From NCBI GenBank assembly GCA_964404035.1, contig CAYOIT010000224.1, forward strand, positions 1 through 6,807: DNA of 6,807 nt, given 5' to 3'. Under the pieces are notes generated by a model. That model did no database searches. It was not told the origin of the DNA and saw nothing but the letters and a program-made list of their open reading frames with translations. Positions within the stretch are counted from its first letter, which is position 1. Each line of letters begins with the position of its first letter. Of this stretch, positions 1 through 6,807 are shown piece after piece. Position numbers and translations under genes: made by a program. Source of the DNA: CAMBRF01 sp964404035. GTDB lineage: Bacteria > Verrucomicrobiota > Kiritimatiellia > CAIKKV01 > CAITUY01.

Positions 1-3000
1 AGCGTGGGGATCAACGCCTGGCCGGGCGTACACGGCGGGCCGTCGGCGGCGATTGTGTCGGGCGACCGCATGTATATGTCCGGCGCGGGCTCGGAAACTG
101 CCATGGGCATCGCCTGCTCGAAGCTCGATGGGACGTTTGTGTGGTCGAACCACGGCTTGAGTGGCTGGGACAGTCAATTTGATCTGGCCATCGTCGGCGA
201 CAAACTGTGGGGGCAATTCCCCGGGGATGGCTCCACCCGTGCCGCATCTATCACCAATGGTGCAGACCTGAAACTGTCCATGACCCACCGGATCCCGCTT
301 CTGGCGCTGACGCTACAGGGCGATGCACAGACCCCGGCGCCAGTCGGCTTCACGGCATTCCCCGTGGCGGCTTACACGCCAGAGCGCGGCTATGGCTGGC
401 AGGCCATCTCGAACGTCACCGCCTTCACGCGTGAGGCCGGGGATCGGCTGGAGCGCGGCGGCCACCAGATGTCCGGCCTGTCGACGGGCACGAAGCCGGT
501 GTTCCTGGTCGACCTGCCCAAGTACGTTGTCTACCCGGGGTCTCAATATTCGGTGCGGCTGCACCTGGGCGGAGGCGCGGCATCAACACAAGACTGCGAC
601 ACGGTTCACATCACGGCGCAGGGGAATGGGAAAGGGACATGGAAGCGGGACGCCTCCCCCAAGGCCGATATCATCACGTTCACTGTGAATGAGATCAACA
701 AGCCGCTCGAGATCGGATTCAATACCGATCAGAAGGACAAGACCTTTGGCGTGTCCCTGCGCGGGATCGAAATCTTTGCCTTGCCGAACCGGATGGATGC
801 CGACGAGAAGCAGATGGTGATTGCGGCGGCGGGCGCGTCGAAATTGCTCTGGGTCAAGCCGGAGGAGGACGAGGCGGTGGTTGCGAATATGGAGGATGTC
901 GCGTTGCTGGGCGATGGCTCGGTGCTGGCGATCAGCGGCGACCGGCTGGTCACCCTGAGCCGCAAGGCGAAGACGCCGGTGGTCCGCGTCACCGGGTTGG
1001 AGAAACCGGCCTTTCTGGCGGTGGACAAGTCGAACGGCGACATCCTGGTGGCGCAAATGGGCGACTCGAACCAAATCCTCCGGTTCGACCGCAACTTCAA
1101 GAAGATCGCCACCTATGGCCGGGCGGGCGGGCGCAAGAATGGCCGCTACGTACCGGAGGATTTCGCCGGGATATCGGGGGTCGCCTCGGATCATCAGGGC
1201 GGCTTCCTGGTGACCGAATGGATGTCTGCGCCGCGGCGGGTGGCCCACTTCGACAAGGCCGGCAAGTTGCTGCGCGAGTGGTATGGCGGGCAGATGTTCT
1301 ACCACTCGGTGGGGGTCGATCCGGAGGACCCCTCGCGGGTGTGGGAGAACTCGCAGTTTGGCAACGTCATGGAGATGGAGGTGGATTACGACAAGCGCGA
1401 ATGGAAGGTCGTCTCCACGTGGAATCTGGACAGTGTGCTGAATCGCGAGTTGTTCCCGGGGGCGGGTGGTTTCTGGGCCTTGGTGCGGCCCATCACCCTG
1501 ATGCAAAACGGGAAGCGCGAACGTTACGTCGGCATGGAGGGGGCCTCGGCGACCGTGCTGAAGCCCGATTACGAGAACGGCCGACTGGTGCCCGTGGCGG
1601 CGGCCGGCTCCGTCCAGCGGGGGGCGAAACTTGGCAGCGTGGCCCCGCCCGAGGGGCATCCCTGGCGCGTCGCCGCGGAACGTCTGATGAAGGAGAAGGG
1701 AGCGCCCCAGTCGTTGCTGCATTACATCGCCTTCGGCTACGTGGACGCGAACGGTGACGGCCAGATGCAGCCGGAGGAGTTCACCATTTGGGGGAATCGC
1801 GGGCAACACGGCTGGGGCTGGGTGGACATTCGGAACGGCGGGATCATTGACGCCGACCTCAATTCCTGGTGTTTTGAAAACAGCAGTTGGTACCGGCTGG
1901 TGCCGACCGGGCTCGCGCCCAACGGTCTGCCGATCTGGGACATGGGTAAACGCGAGGTGGGGCCGACCCTGAAGGGCGCCACCATCGCGTCCCTCTGGCC
2001 CACGACCAATGCCGTCTACACGCTGGAACGTCGGGATGGCGACGACTTCGGGCGCTGGTGGGCGCTGACCTACTGGGAGGGCCACGGCTACGGCTGGCCC
2101 GGTTCCATGGTCAATGCCACGGCGCTGGTGCGGCGCGATCGCAGTGGAACCAACATCGTCTGGGAGTCCGGCCCGCATCATTCCGGTGGACCCGGTGCGC
2201 GGGGCCGGCTCGACATGCCTACGAAGATCGCCGGCATAGTGAACGGCTGTATCGGCGTCGCCAACCAGACCCGCCAGCCCTGCGAGTTCTGGACGGAAGA
2301 CGGCCTTTACGTCGGCGGCCTCTTTGATCGTCGGAAAGCCGACGGCCTGCCGGACCGGATCTATTCCTGGTGGTGCGTGGATCCTGAAAAAGGGCCGGAG
2401 AAACCGGACAACCGGGCATTGCTCAACTACGACATGGGTTATTCCGGGGTGCTGGCGAAGCGGCCCAACGGCGACGTTTTGTTCTACGGCGCAGGCTGGA
2501 ACAATGTGCCGGTCTTCCGCATCAACGGCTGGGACCAGTTTGTCCGCCAGAGCGGCACGGTGAAACTCAAGCGCGCGGCCAAAACGGTGAATCAGGGGAC
2601 GGGGCTTGCCGCGGAATACTTTGCCAACCCGGACCTGAAGGGTGAGCCGACGACGCGGCGCGTGGATGCCGACGTCTGGTTTGGCTATGCGAACAAGGCC
2701 AAGGCGAACGGCTCCAAAATCCCGTGGCCGGAACCGGAAATCACTGGAAAACCCTTCTCGGTACGGTGGGCGGGGTTTGTCGAGCCGCGTTTCAGCGAGG
2801 AAACCACGTTTGTGTTCTATGCGCGCAACTCCGGGGTTCGGCTTTGGATCGGCGATCAACTGGTCATTGACCAATGGGATGGCGGTGAGAAGAAAGCCTT
2901 TGGCAAACCGGTTCAACTGGAAGCGGGGAAGAAAGTTCCCATCAAGATCGAGTGGCGCCAATTGAAGCCCGACCCGCAGGCGCACCTGAACTGGGAAAGC

Positions 3001-3051
3001 CTGAGTCAACCGATTGGGCACGTGCCGGGGAAGTGTTTGTATGCGAAGTAG
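1..3051 (+). CDS. Large NHL/beta-propeller protein with galactose-binding-like domain, EF-hand-like loop and C-terminal PA14 domain (5' partial)
   Basis: Residues are numbered from the GTG at position 4. The frame is already open at position 1 and the first residues look like the middle of a propeller blade, so the true start and any signal peptide lie upstream and this GTG is probably internal. Residues 1-100 resemble PQQ/quinoprotein-type blades (LDGTFVW). Residues about 113-260 look like the galactose-binding-type beta-sandwich found with rhamnogalacturonan-active enzymes (ERGYGW at 127-132, FLVDLP at 167-172, closing GIEIFAL). Residues about 268-855 are propeller-like with NHL-type repeats (QILRFD, GVASDHQGGFLVTEW). 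D581-E592 is an EF-hand-like loop with D, N, D and E at positions 1, 3, 5 and 12. Residues 865-1003 are a PA14 domain (GLAAEYF, then VRLWIGDQLVIDQWDGG), usually a carbohydrate-binding module. The protein ends GKCLYAK at a TAG stop, with no visible sorting signal. I infer a secreted, glycan-associated protein. No catalytic residues were recognised, so an enzymatic role is unsupported. It is related to the downstream gene. Confidence 0.93.
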   Translation, partial: SVGINAWPGVHGGPSAAIVSGDRMYMSGAGSETAMGIACSKLDGTFVWSNHGLSGWDSQFDLAIVGDKLWGQFPGDGSTRAASITNGADLKLSMTHRIPLLALTLQGDAQTPAPVGFTAFPVAAYTPERGYGWQAISNVTAFTREAGDRLERGGHQMSGLSTGTKPVFLVDLPKYVVYPGSQYSVRLHLGGGAASTQDCDTVHITAQGNGKGTWKRDASPKADIITFTVNEINKPLEIGFNTDQKDKTFGVSLRGIEIFALPNRMDADEKQMVIAAAGASKLLWVKPEEDEAVVANMEDVALLGDGSVLAISGDRLVTLSRKAKTPVVRVTGLEKPAFLAVDKSNGDILVAQMGDSNQILRFDRNFKKIATYGRAGGRKNGRYVPEDFAGISGVASDHQGGFLVTEWMSAPRRVAHFDKAGKLLREWYGGQMFYHSVGVDPEDPSRVWENSQFGNVMEMEVDYDKREWKVVSTWNLDSVLNRELFPGAGGFWALVRPITLMQNGKRERYVGMEGASATVLKPDYENGRLVPVAAAGSVQRGAKLGSVAPPEGHPWRVAAERLMKEKGAPQSLLHYIAFGYVDANGDGQMQPEEFTIWGNRGQHGWGWVDIRNGGIIDADLNSWCFENSSWYRLVPTGLAPNGLPIWDMGKREVGPTLKGATIASLWPTTNAVYTLERRDGDDFGRWWALTYWEGHGYGWPGSMVNATALVRRDRSGTNIVWESGPHHSGGPGARGRLDMPTKIAGIVNGCIGVANQTRQPCEFWTEDGLYVGGLFDRRKADGLPDRIYSWWCVDPEKGPEKPDNRALLNYDMGYSGVLAKRPNGDVLFYGAGWNNVPVFRINGWDQFVRQSGTVKLKRAAKTVNQGTGLAAEYFANPDLKGEPTTRRVDADVWFGYANKAKANGSKIPWPEPEITGKPFSVRWAGFVEPRFSEETTFVFYARNSGVRLWIGDQLVIDQWDGGEKKAFGKPVQLEAGKKVPIKIEWRQLKPDPQAHLNWESLSQPIGHVPGKCLYAK

Positions 3052-3061
3052 GGCGTGGTGA

Positions 3062-3087
3062 GCGGCGGGCAGCGTAGTGCCCGCCGT
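3062..3087 (+). terminator. Hairpin 1 downstream of the first gene, possible terminator or RNA stabiliser
   Basis: Bases 3063-3070 (CGGCGGGC) pair perfectly with 3079-3086 (GCCCGCCG). A G-T pair outside and an A-T pair inside give a stem of ten pairs closing a six-base loop. The stem would be very stable in RNA. It is followed by TACTGAG rather than a T-run, so it is not a canonical intrinsic terminator. A role as a 3' end stabiliser or attenuator between the two genes is equally possible. Confidence 0.4.
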
Positions 3088-3118
3088 ACTGAGTAGGCCG
3101 GGCGCTACGTCGCCCGGC
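3064..3118. repeat. REPIN-like pair of inverted GC-rich palindromes
   Basis: This 55-base element starts 13 bases after the stop of the first gene. It consists of two 22-base palindromes (3064-3085 and 3097-3118) separated by 11 bases. The reverse complement of the first matches the second at 17 of 22 positions. Two of the five differences (palindrome positions 2 and 21) are paired, so they swap a G-C for a C-G pair and keep the stem. The spacer is almost palindromic around 3091 (TACT-G-AGTA), so the whole element is also one long imperfect inverted repeat. REP/REPIN elements of enterobacteria and pseudomonads have this organisation and are moved by RAYT transposases; none is visible here. 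A double terminator or an mRNA-stabilising structure are alternatives. Confidence 0.7.
3097..3118 (+). terminator. Hairpin 2, possible weak terminator
   Basis: Bases 3097-3104 (GCCGGGCG) pair perfectly with 3111-3118 (CGCCCGGC) around the loop CTACGT. The stem is followed by ATTTG, only three T residues, so intrinsic termination would be weak at best. It is a diverged inverted copy of hairpin 1. The remaining bases up to the next gene (3119-3148) contain an 8-base palindrome TTGCGCAA at 3121-3128, and I see no convincing -35/-10 pair there. Confidence 0.4.
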
Positions 3119-3148
3119 ATTTGCGCAATGGGAATTTGAGAACAACAT

Positions 3149-3153
3149 GGAGA
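3149..3153 (+). promoter_or_regulatory. Shine-Dalgarno site that decides the start of the second gene
   Basis: GGAGA at 3149-3153 lies eight bases before the ATG at 3162. Three in-frame ATGs occur at 3147, 3162 and 3168. The first overlaps this site and has only a weak GAG (3138-3140) upstream. The third is too far from GGAGA for ideal spacing. The site therefore favours 3162. Confidence 0.65.
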
Positions 3154-3161
3154 CAACACAG

Positions 3162-6100
3162 ATGACGATGACAAAGAGAACCGCTACAACCCTATTCACC
3201 CTTATCCTGGCCACCGCCACCCTTCAAGCCGATCGTGCCTCCGATGGGGCGCTCTGGAAGGCCAAAATCGAGCAGGCGCCCACCAACAGCACGGTGGTGT
3301 TGCCGGCCGGCCAGTTCGACATGGCGGATGTCGCGCTGCCACAGGGCGTCAAGCTCAGCGGCGCCGGCTACCAGCAGACTATCCTCGACGCCGCCAAGGG
3401 CGCTGATGGGCTTCTGGCGGCACAAGGTTGCGAGATCCGCAACCTGACCGTCCGCCACGCCCCCGGCGCCGGCATCAGCGTCAAACAGGCGGCTGACGTG
3501 CTGATTTCAGGCGTACGTATCGAGAAGTGCATGACCGGCTTGGTTCTCGCCGGCGCGGACCGGTTCCGCCTGGAGAACAGCATCCTCTTCGCCAACCGCA
3601 CGGGGCTGGCCGACGCCGGCGGCACCGGTGCCGTCTTGGTCAACAACACCTTCTACAACAACAACTCGCTCGGCCTCAGTCTCATCGGCACGAAGGACGC
3701 AGCGGCATTCAACAACATCATCGCCAACAGCGCGACCGGGGTTTATCTCTCGGAGAATCAGGGGCTGCAACTGGACTACAATCTCTACCTGGCGAACTTC
3801 ATCGGCAAGATTCCCGGGCATCCGGGATCAATCTCCGTGCAGGGCTGGCGCGATCTGGCCGTGCAGGATGCGCACTCGCTGCAGGAGGTCATTGCCTTCG
3901 CCAAGCCGGAGGAGGGCCTCTTCGCGCCCGCCACCCGGCTGATCTGGGCGCCAGGCCGCACTCCGACGACGGGCTTTGGCACGGCCCTGCTGGGCACGGT
4001 CCAGGCGCCTGCCACGGACGCTATGGGCAACGCCCGCCGGGACGGGATTGATCTCGGCGCGGTTCAGGAATCCATCCCCGACCCGGTCACGCCCGCCGCC
4101 GGTTCGTTCGCCGTCGCCCAGGCGGAGGCCGTGGTGAGCGCCGGGCTCTACACGCCCGACGGCGTGCTGGTCGACTATCTCTTCCAAAATCTGCCACTGC
4201 GCAAAGGCAAATATCCGTTCTGGCTGCCCGCCCGCGATTGGCAGGGCAAGGAAATCCCGCCCGGCAAGTATGAGGTGCGTACCGCCGAAAGCAACGCCCG
4301 CATGATCTATAAAGGACTGGTCTTCAACAATGGCCGGTCGAGCGAACGGAAGGATCATTCGACGTACCACGCGTTCTATGCCGACTTCGCGCCCGACGGC
4401 GGCATCATCCTCGGCTGCGGCTGGAGCGAGTCGCATCTGCAGATCCGGACCTTCGATGCAGAATACGACAAGGCCGGGTGGATCGTGCAAGGCAGCAGCA
4501 ATCCGAACGGCATGGGCCAGGACGGCGAGGGCCACCTCTACCTGCTCACCCAGGCCGGCAAGGATAAGGCGACCGGCAAGGACATGCTGACGCTGACGAA
4601 GATCGGAATGGCCGATGGCGGCGTGCTGCCAGTGACGGCTGACAAGCCCGCGCCAATCTTTACCGGCATCTTCAGCGACAAGACCGACGGTCTGGCCGCG
4701 CTGGGCGGCCGGCTCTACGTCTCGGACCCGACCACCAACAAACTCTTTCACGCTCTCGCCGCAAACCCCGCGTTTGCCGAGAGTTTCCCGGTGGAGTCGC
4801 CCCGGCAGATCGCGGCGGACCGGAAGAACAACCTCCTCTGGCTGATCAGCAAGGAGAAGACGCTGCTGGCCCTCTCGCCCGACGGCAAGACCGTCCACAC
4901 CCAGACTTTCGCGCACTCCCTCGACAAGTTGGCAGTGGCGAATGGGCGGCTGGCGTTGCTCTCCCGCGAGACCGGCAAAATCGAAGTCTTCGCCATCGAG
5001 ACGCCGCAGAAGCTGACGCCGCTTCTCACCATCGGCACCGGGGAAAAGGCGGTCGGCAAATTCAAGGCGGATAAGTTCACCTTCAAAGGGACTGGGGACA
5101 CCTGCGGCGTGGCGCTCAGCGACAAGGGCGATGTCTTCGTGATCGACTGGCCGCGGACAATGCTCTGGGCCGCGGACGGCAAGCTCAAGAAACAGACCAT
5201 CGCCGTTTGGGGGCAGTACTTGACCCAGGGCAAACTCGCCGGGGACAGCCAGGCGCGCTGGTGGTCCGTTAAGAGCGATTATTCCATTACCCTGGACAGC
5301 AAAAACGGGACTTGGGCACCGGATGCTTGCTGGTCCTATCCCCCTCAACCCCGCATGGAGAAGGCGTGTGTAGGCTTCTTCAGTGACAAGGGGCGGAACT
5401 TCGGCCTGTTTTTCAATGGCTGGGAGCCCAATATTTTCATATTGCTTGAATTCGACAAGGACTACCAGGGGCGCACTCTGGCCATCTGGGGTTCCGACAA
5501 GAGCCAGAAGAACGCCTTGGTCCGCCAGACGGATAGCAACAAGGATGGGGTCGTTGACACCAATGACGCGCCCGCCTCCGTGGTCACCGCGAAAGACGGC
5601 GGTGCGGTTAGTTTCCGCTTCCAGGGGGGGCGCTATATGGATGCCGAAACGCACACCCTGCAATTCGCGGGCGAGGGGTATGGCCCAACCGCCTTCGGTA
5701 AGCGGGTGCGCTACATCGGACTGGACGCGCAAGGGATTCCCGCGTGGGACTGGGAGGGCGCACAGACTCTGGAGTGCAAGATGAATCCGGCGGGCACCAA
5801 CGCCTTCGTGTCGCCGTTCGACTTCAAGACCCCGGAGGTCATCAACAACTATGTCGGCGAGTGGGCCGAGTTCAGCGACGGTACGACCGCGTTCAGCATG
5901 TTGACCAAGAGCGGCGGCGGGAAAGGGCTGGGCCACGGGGCCGGTTCCGATATGGCGGCCAGCGGACCGGATGGCCGGTTCCGCTGGTTCCACCCGCTGC
6001 CGATCACCCTCGGCGTCTTCGGCGTGCAGGTCGTCAACGACATCCTGATCACCCAGGATTACACCGACATGGACTGGCACCTGATCAATAAGGATGGTCT

Positions 6101-6807
6101 TGGCCTGGGCATCTCCGGCATCTCGCAGGAGATGTGTTGGACCGGGATGTGGAACGACCATTCCACGCAGTACCGGCTTTTCAAGGGCAACGACGGCGAG
6201 GTCTATGCCCTGCTCGGGAACTATGTGCTGACCGCCTTCCACTACTTCAAGCTGGAAAACGCCGACACGATCCGGACGAAGACGATCCGGGTCAAGGTCG
6301 GCGAGGCGTCGGCCCGGGCGTTGGCGTCGCGTCCGGCACAGCCTGTTCCGGTGCGGGTCGCGCCGCCGACATTTGAAGTCACCATCAAGAAACTCGCCGC
6401 GCCCCTGCCGATTGACGGCGATCTGCAGAAGTGGCGGGCGGCGGGGATCAGACCGCAGATTCTCATCACCCCCGAGACGGCTGGCGGCAGCGTGACCGGC
6501 CCGGCGGACATCAGTGGTGTGGTGCGGCTGGCCCATGAGGGAGGGAACCTCTACGTCCAGGTCATCAAGTTCGACGACGTGGTCACCATGCACCAACCCC
6601 TGGCCAAGCACTACCGGCAGGATTCCGTCGAGTTCTGCATCAATGGTTACATGAACGGGTTTAAGTTCAATGTGACCCGGACGCAGGAGCACGGCGTCAC
6701 GGTGTTGCGCGACGGTTCTGGCTCGGCGAAGTTCGAAAAGGTTTTCACGGACGCGGAAGTGCCACGGTCGATCCAGGTGCTGGACAACGCCGCGGAGGTC
6801 GAGGAGC
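3162..6807 (+). CDS. Secreted parallel beta-helix / FlgD-Ig / beta-propeller protein with CBM9-like C-terminus (3' partial)
   Basis: The frame is open from ATG 3162 to the window end (1215 residues, no stop). Residues 1-23 form a signal peptide: K5 R6, hydrophobic 11-21, cleavage likely after LQA (21-23) or ATA (17-19), so the product is exported. Residues about 40-301 are a right-handed parallel beta-helix, with Asn-rich rungs (NNTFYNNN, NNIIANSATG) closing with GNARRDGIDLGAV, the motif that often ends such helices in PVC surface proteins. Residues about 318-386 resemble a FlgD-type Ig domain (YTPDGVLVDYL, then ARDWQGKEIPPGKYEV). Residues about 400-1045 are propeller-like. D791-D802 (DSNKDGVVDTND) is a dockerin/EF-hand-like calcium loop. 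Residues 1069-1215 resemble a CBM9 or related family-9 sugar-binding domain (LPIDGDLQKW, DISGVVRLA, NLYVQVIKFDD, QDSVEFCING), cut by the window end. The likely role is binding polysaccharide outside the cytoplasm. A lyase activity in the beta-helix is possible, but no catalytic set was identified. It lies 110 bases after the first gene and could be co-transcribed with it, subject to the intervening hairpins. Confidence 0.93.
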   Translation, partial: MTMTKRTATTLFTLILATATLQADRASDGALWKAKIEQAPTNSTVVLPAGQFDMADVALPQGVKLSGAGYQQTILDAAKGADGLLAAQGCEIRNLTVRHAPGAGISVKQAADVLISGVRIEKCMTGLVLAGADRFRLENSILFANRTGLADAGGTGAVLVNNTFYNNNSLGLSLIGTKDAAAFNNIIANSATGVYLSENQGLQLDYNLYLANFIGKIPGHPGSISVQGWRDLAVQDAHSLQEVIAFAKPEEGLFAPATRLIWAPGRTPTTGFGTALLGTVQAPATDAMGNARRDGIDLGAVQESIPDPVTPAAGSFAVAQAEAVVSAGLYTPDGVLVDYLFQNLPLRKGKYPFWLPARDWQGKEIPPGKYEVRTAESNARMIYKGLVFNNGRSSERKDHSTYHAFYADFAPDGGIILGCGWSESHLQIRTFDAEYDKAGWIVQGSSNPNGMGQDGEGHLYLLTQAGKDKATGKDMLTLTKIGMADGGVLPVTADKPAPIFTGIFSDKTDGLAALGGRLYVSDPTTNKLFHALAANPAFAESFPVESPRQIAADRKNNLLWLISKEKTLLALSPDGKTVHTQTFAHSLDKLAVANGRLALLSRETGKIEVFAIETPQKLTPLLTIGTGEKAVGKFKADKFTFKGTGDTCGVALSDKGDVFVIDWPRTMLWAADGKLKKQTIAVWGQYLTQGKLAGDSQARWWSVKSDYSITLDSKNGTWAPDACWSYPPQPRMEKACVGFFSDKGRNFGLFFNGWEPNIFILLEFDKDYQGRTLAIWGSDKSQKNALVRQTDSNKDGVVDTNDAPASVVTAKDGGAVSFRFQGGRYMDAETHTLQFAGEGYGPTAFGKRVRYIGLDAQGIPAWDWEGAQTLECKMNPAGTNAFVSPFDFKTPEVINNYVGEWAEFSDGTTAFSMLTKSGGGKGLGHGAGSDMAASGPDGRFRWFHPLPITLGVFGVQVVNDILITQDYTDMDWHLINKDGLGLGISGISQEMCWTGMWNDHSTQYRLFKGNDGEVYALLGNYVLTAFHYFKLENADTIRTKTIRVKVGEASARALASRPAQPVPVRVAPPTFEVTIKKLAAPLPIDGDLQKWRAAGIRPQILITPETAGGSVTGPADISGVVRLAHEGGNLYVQVIKFDDVVTMHQPLAKHYRQDSVEFCINGYMNGFKFNVTRTQEHGVTVLRDGSGSAKFEKVFTDAEVPRSIQVLDNAAEVEE

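Noticed and set aside
1218..1757. A 179-codon plus-strand frame inside the first gene, and similar frames at 3527-4051 and 5744-6091
   Set aside because: They are low-complexity Arg/Gly/Ala-rich translations in shifted frames of GC-rich coding sequence, have no domain features, and lie fully inside well-supported genes.
3119..3148. Possible promoter for the second gene (TTGCGC at 3121)
   Set aside because: No plausible -10 element sits at the right spacing, so the hexamer is not supported as a promoter; it is part of an 8-base palindrome only.
583..3174. An 863-codon open frame on the minus strand opposite the first gene
   Set aside because: Its codons lie exactly on the sense codons, where antisense stops require sense TTA, CTA or TCA. 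Those codons are almost absent in this GC-rich gene, so the reverse frame stays open by composition. The product lacks recognisable domains, while the sense frame has clear ones.
3649..3666. AAC-rich stretch that looks like a short tandem repeat
   Set aside because: It encodes the Asn-rich rung of the beta-helix (NNTFYNNN), which explains it as protein-level selection rather than a DNA repeat.
5624..5630. A run of seven G, considered as a phase-variation or frameshift site
   Set aside because: The reading frame continues cleanly through it and homology to the first gene is kept on both sides. One short G-run in GC-rich DNA is not enough to claim slippage.
3828..6692. A 954-codon open frame on the minus strand opposite the second gene
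   Set aside because: It has the same codon-on-codon register and the same explanation; it ends where the sense strand has a TCA serine codon at 3828. The sense frame encodes a signal peptide and several recognisable domains.

Overview
The window is GC-rich bacterial DNA almost filled by two very large genes on the + strand. Both are incomplete: the first is open at the left edge and the second runs off the right edge. Both encode multi-domain proteins built from beta-propeller blades, calcium-loop motifs and glycan-binding-type modules. PA14, CBM9-like, FlgD-type Ig and parallel beta-helix domains in giant secreted proteins are typical of the PVC group (Planctomycetota, Verrucomicrobiota, Lentisphaerota, Kiritimatiellota). 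That placement is an inference from architecture, because no phylogenetic marker is present.

Layout. Positions 1-3051 hold the C-terminal ~1016 residues of protein 1: a propeller-like start, a galactose-binding-like beta-sandwich, an NHL-type propeller region containing an EF-hand-like loop, and a C-terminal PA14 domain. Positions 3052-3161 are a short intergenic region. It carries two GC-rich perfect-stem hairpins that are diverged inverted copies of each other (a REPIN-like pair), followed by a Shine-Dalgarno sequence. From 3162 to the right edge is the start of protein 2 (1215 residues visible): signal peptide, right-handed beta-helix with its usual closing motif, FlgD-like Ig domain, beta-propeller, dockerin/EF-hand-like loop, and a C-terminal CBM9-like domain cut by the window end.

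How they relate. Protein 1 from about residue 365 to 855 and protein 2 from about residue 618 to 1044 carry the same series of landmarks in the same order. The two genes therefore look like diverged paralogues that keep a common propeller/calcium-loop core and carry different end modules. A shared role at the cell surface in binding or handling polysaccharide is plausible, but no catalytic residues could be identified in either protein. No RNA gene, CRISPR array, transposase or phage gene was seen.
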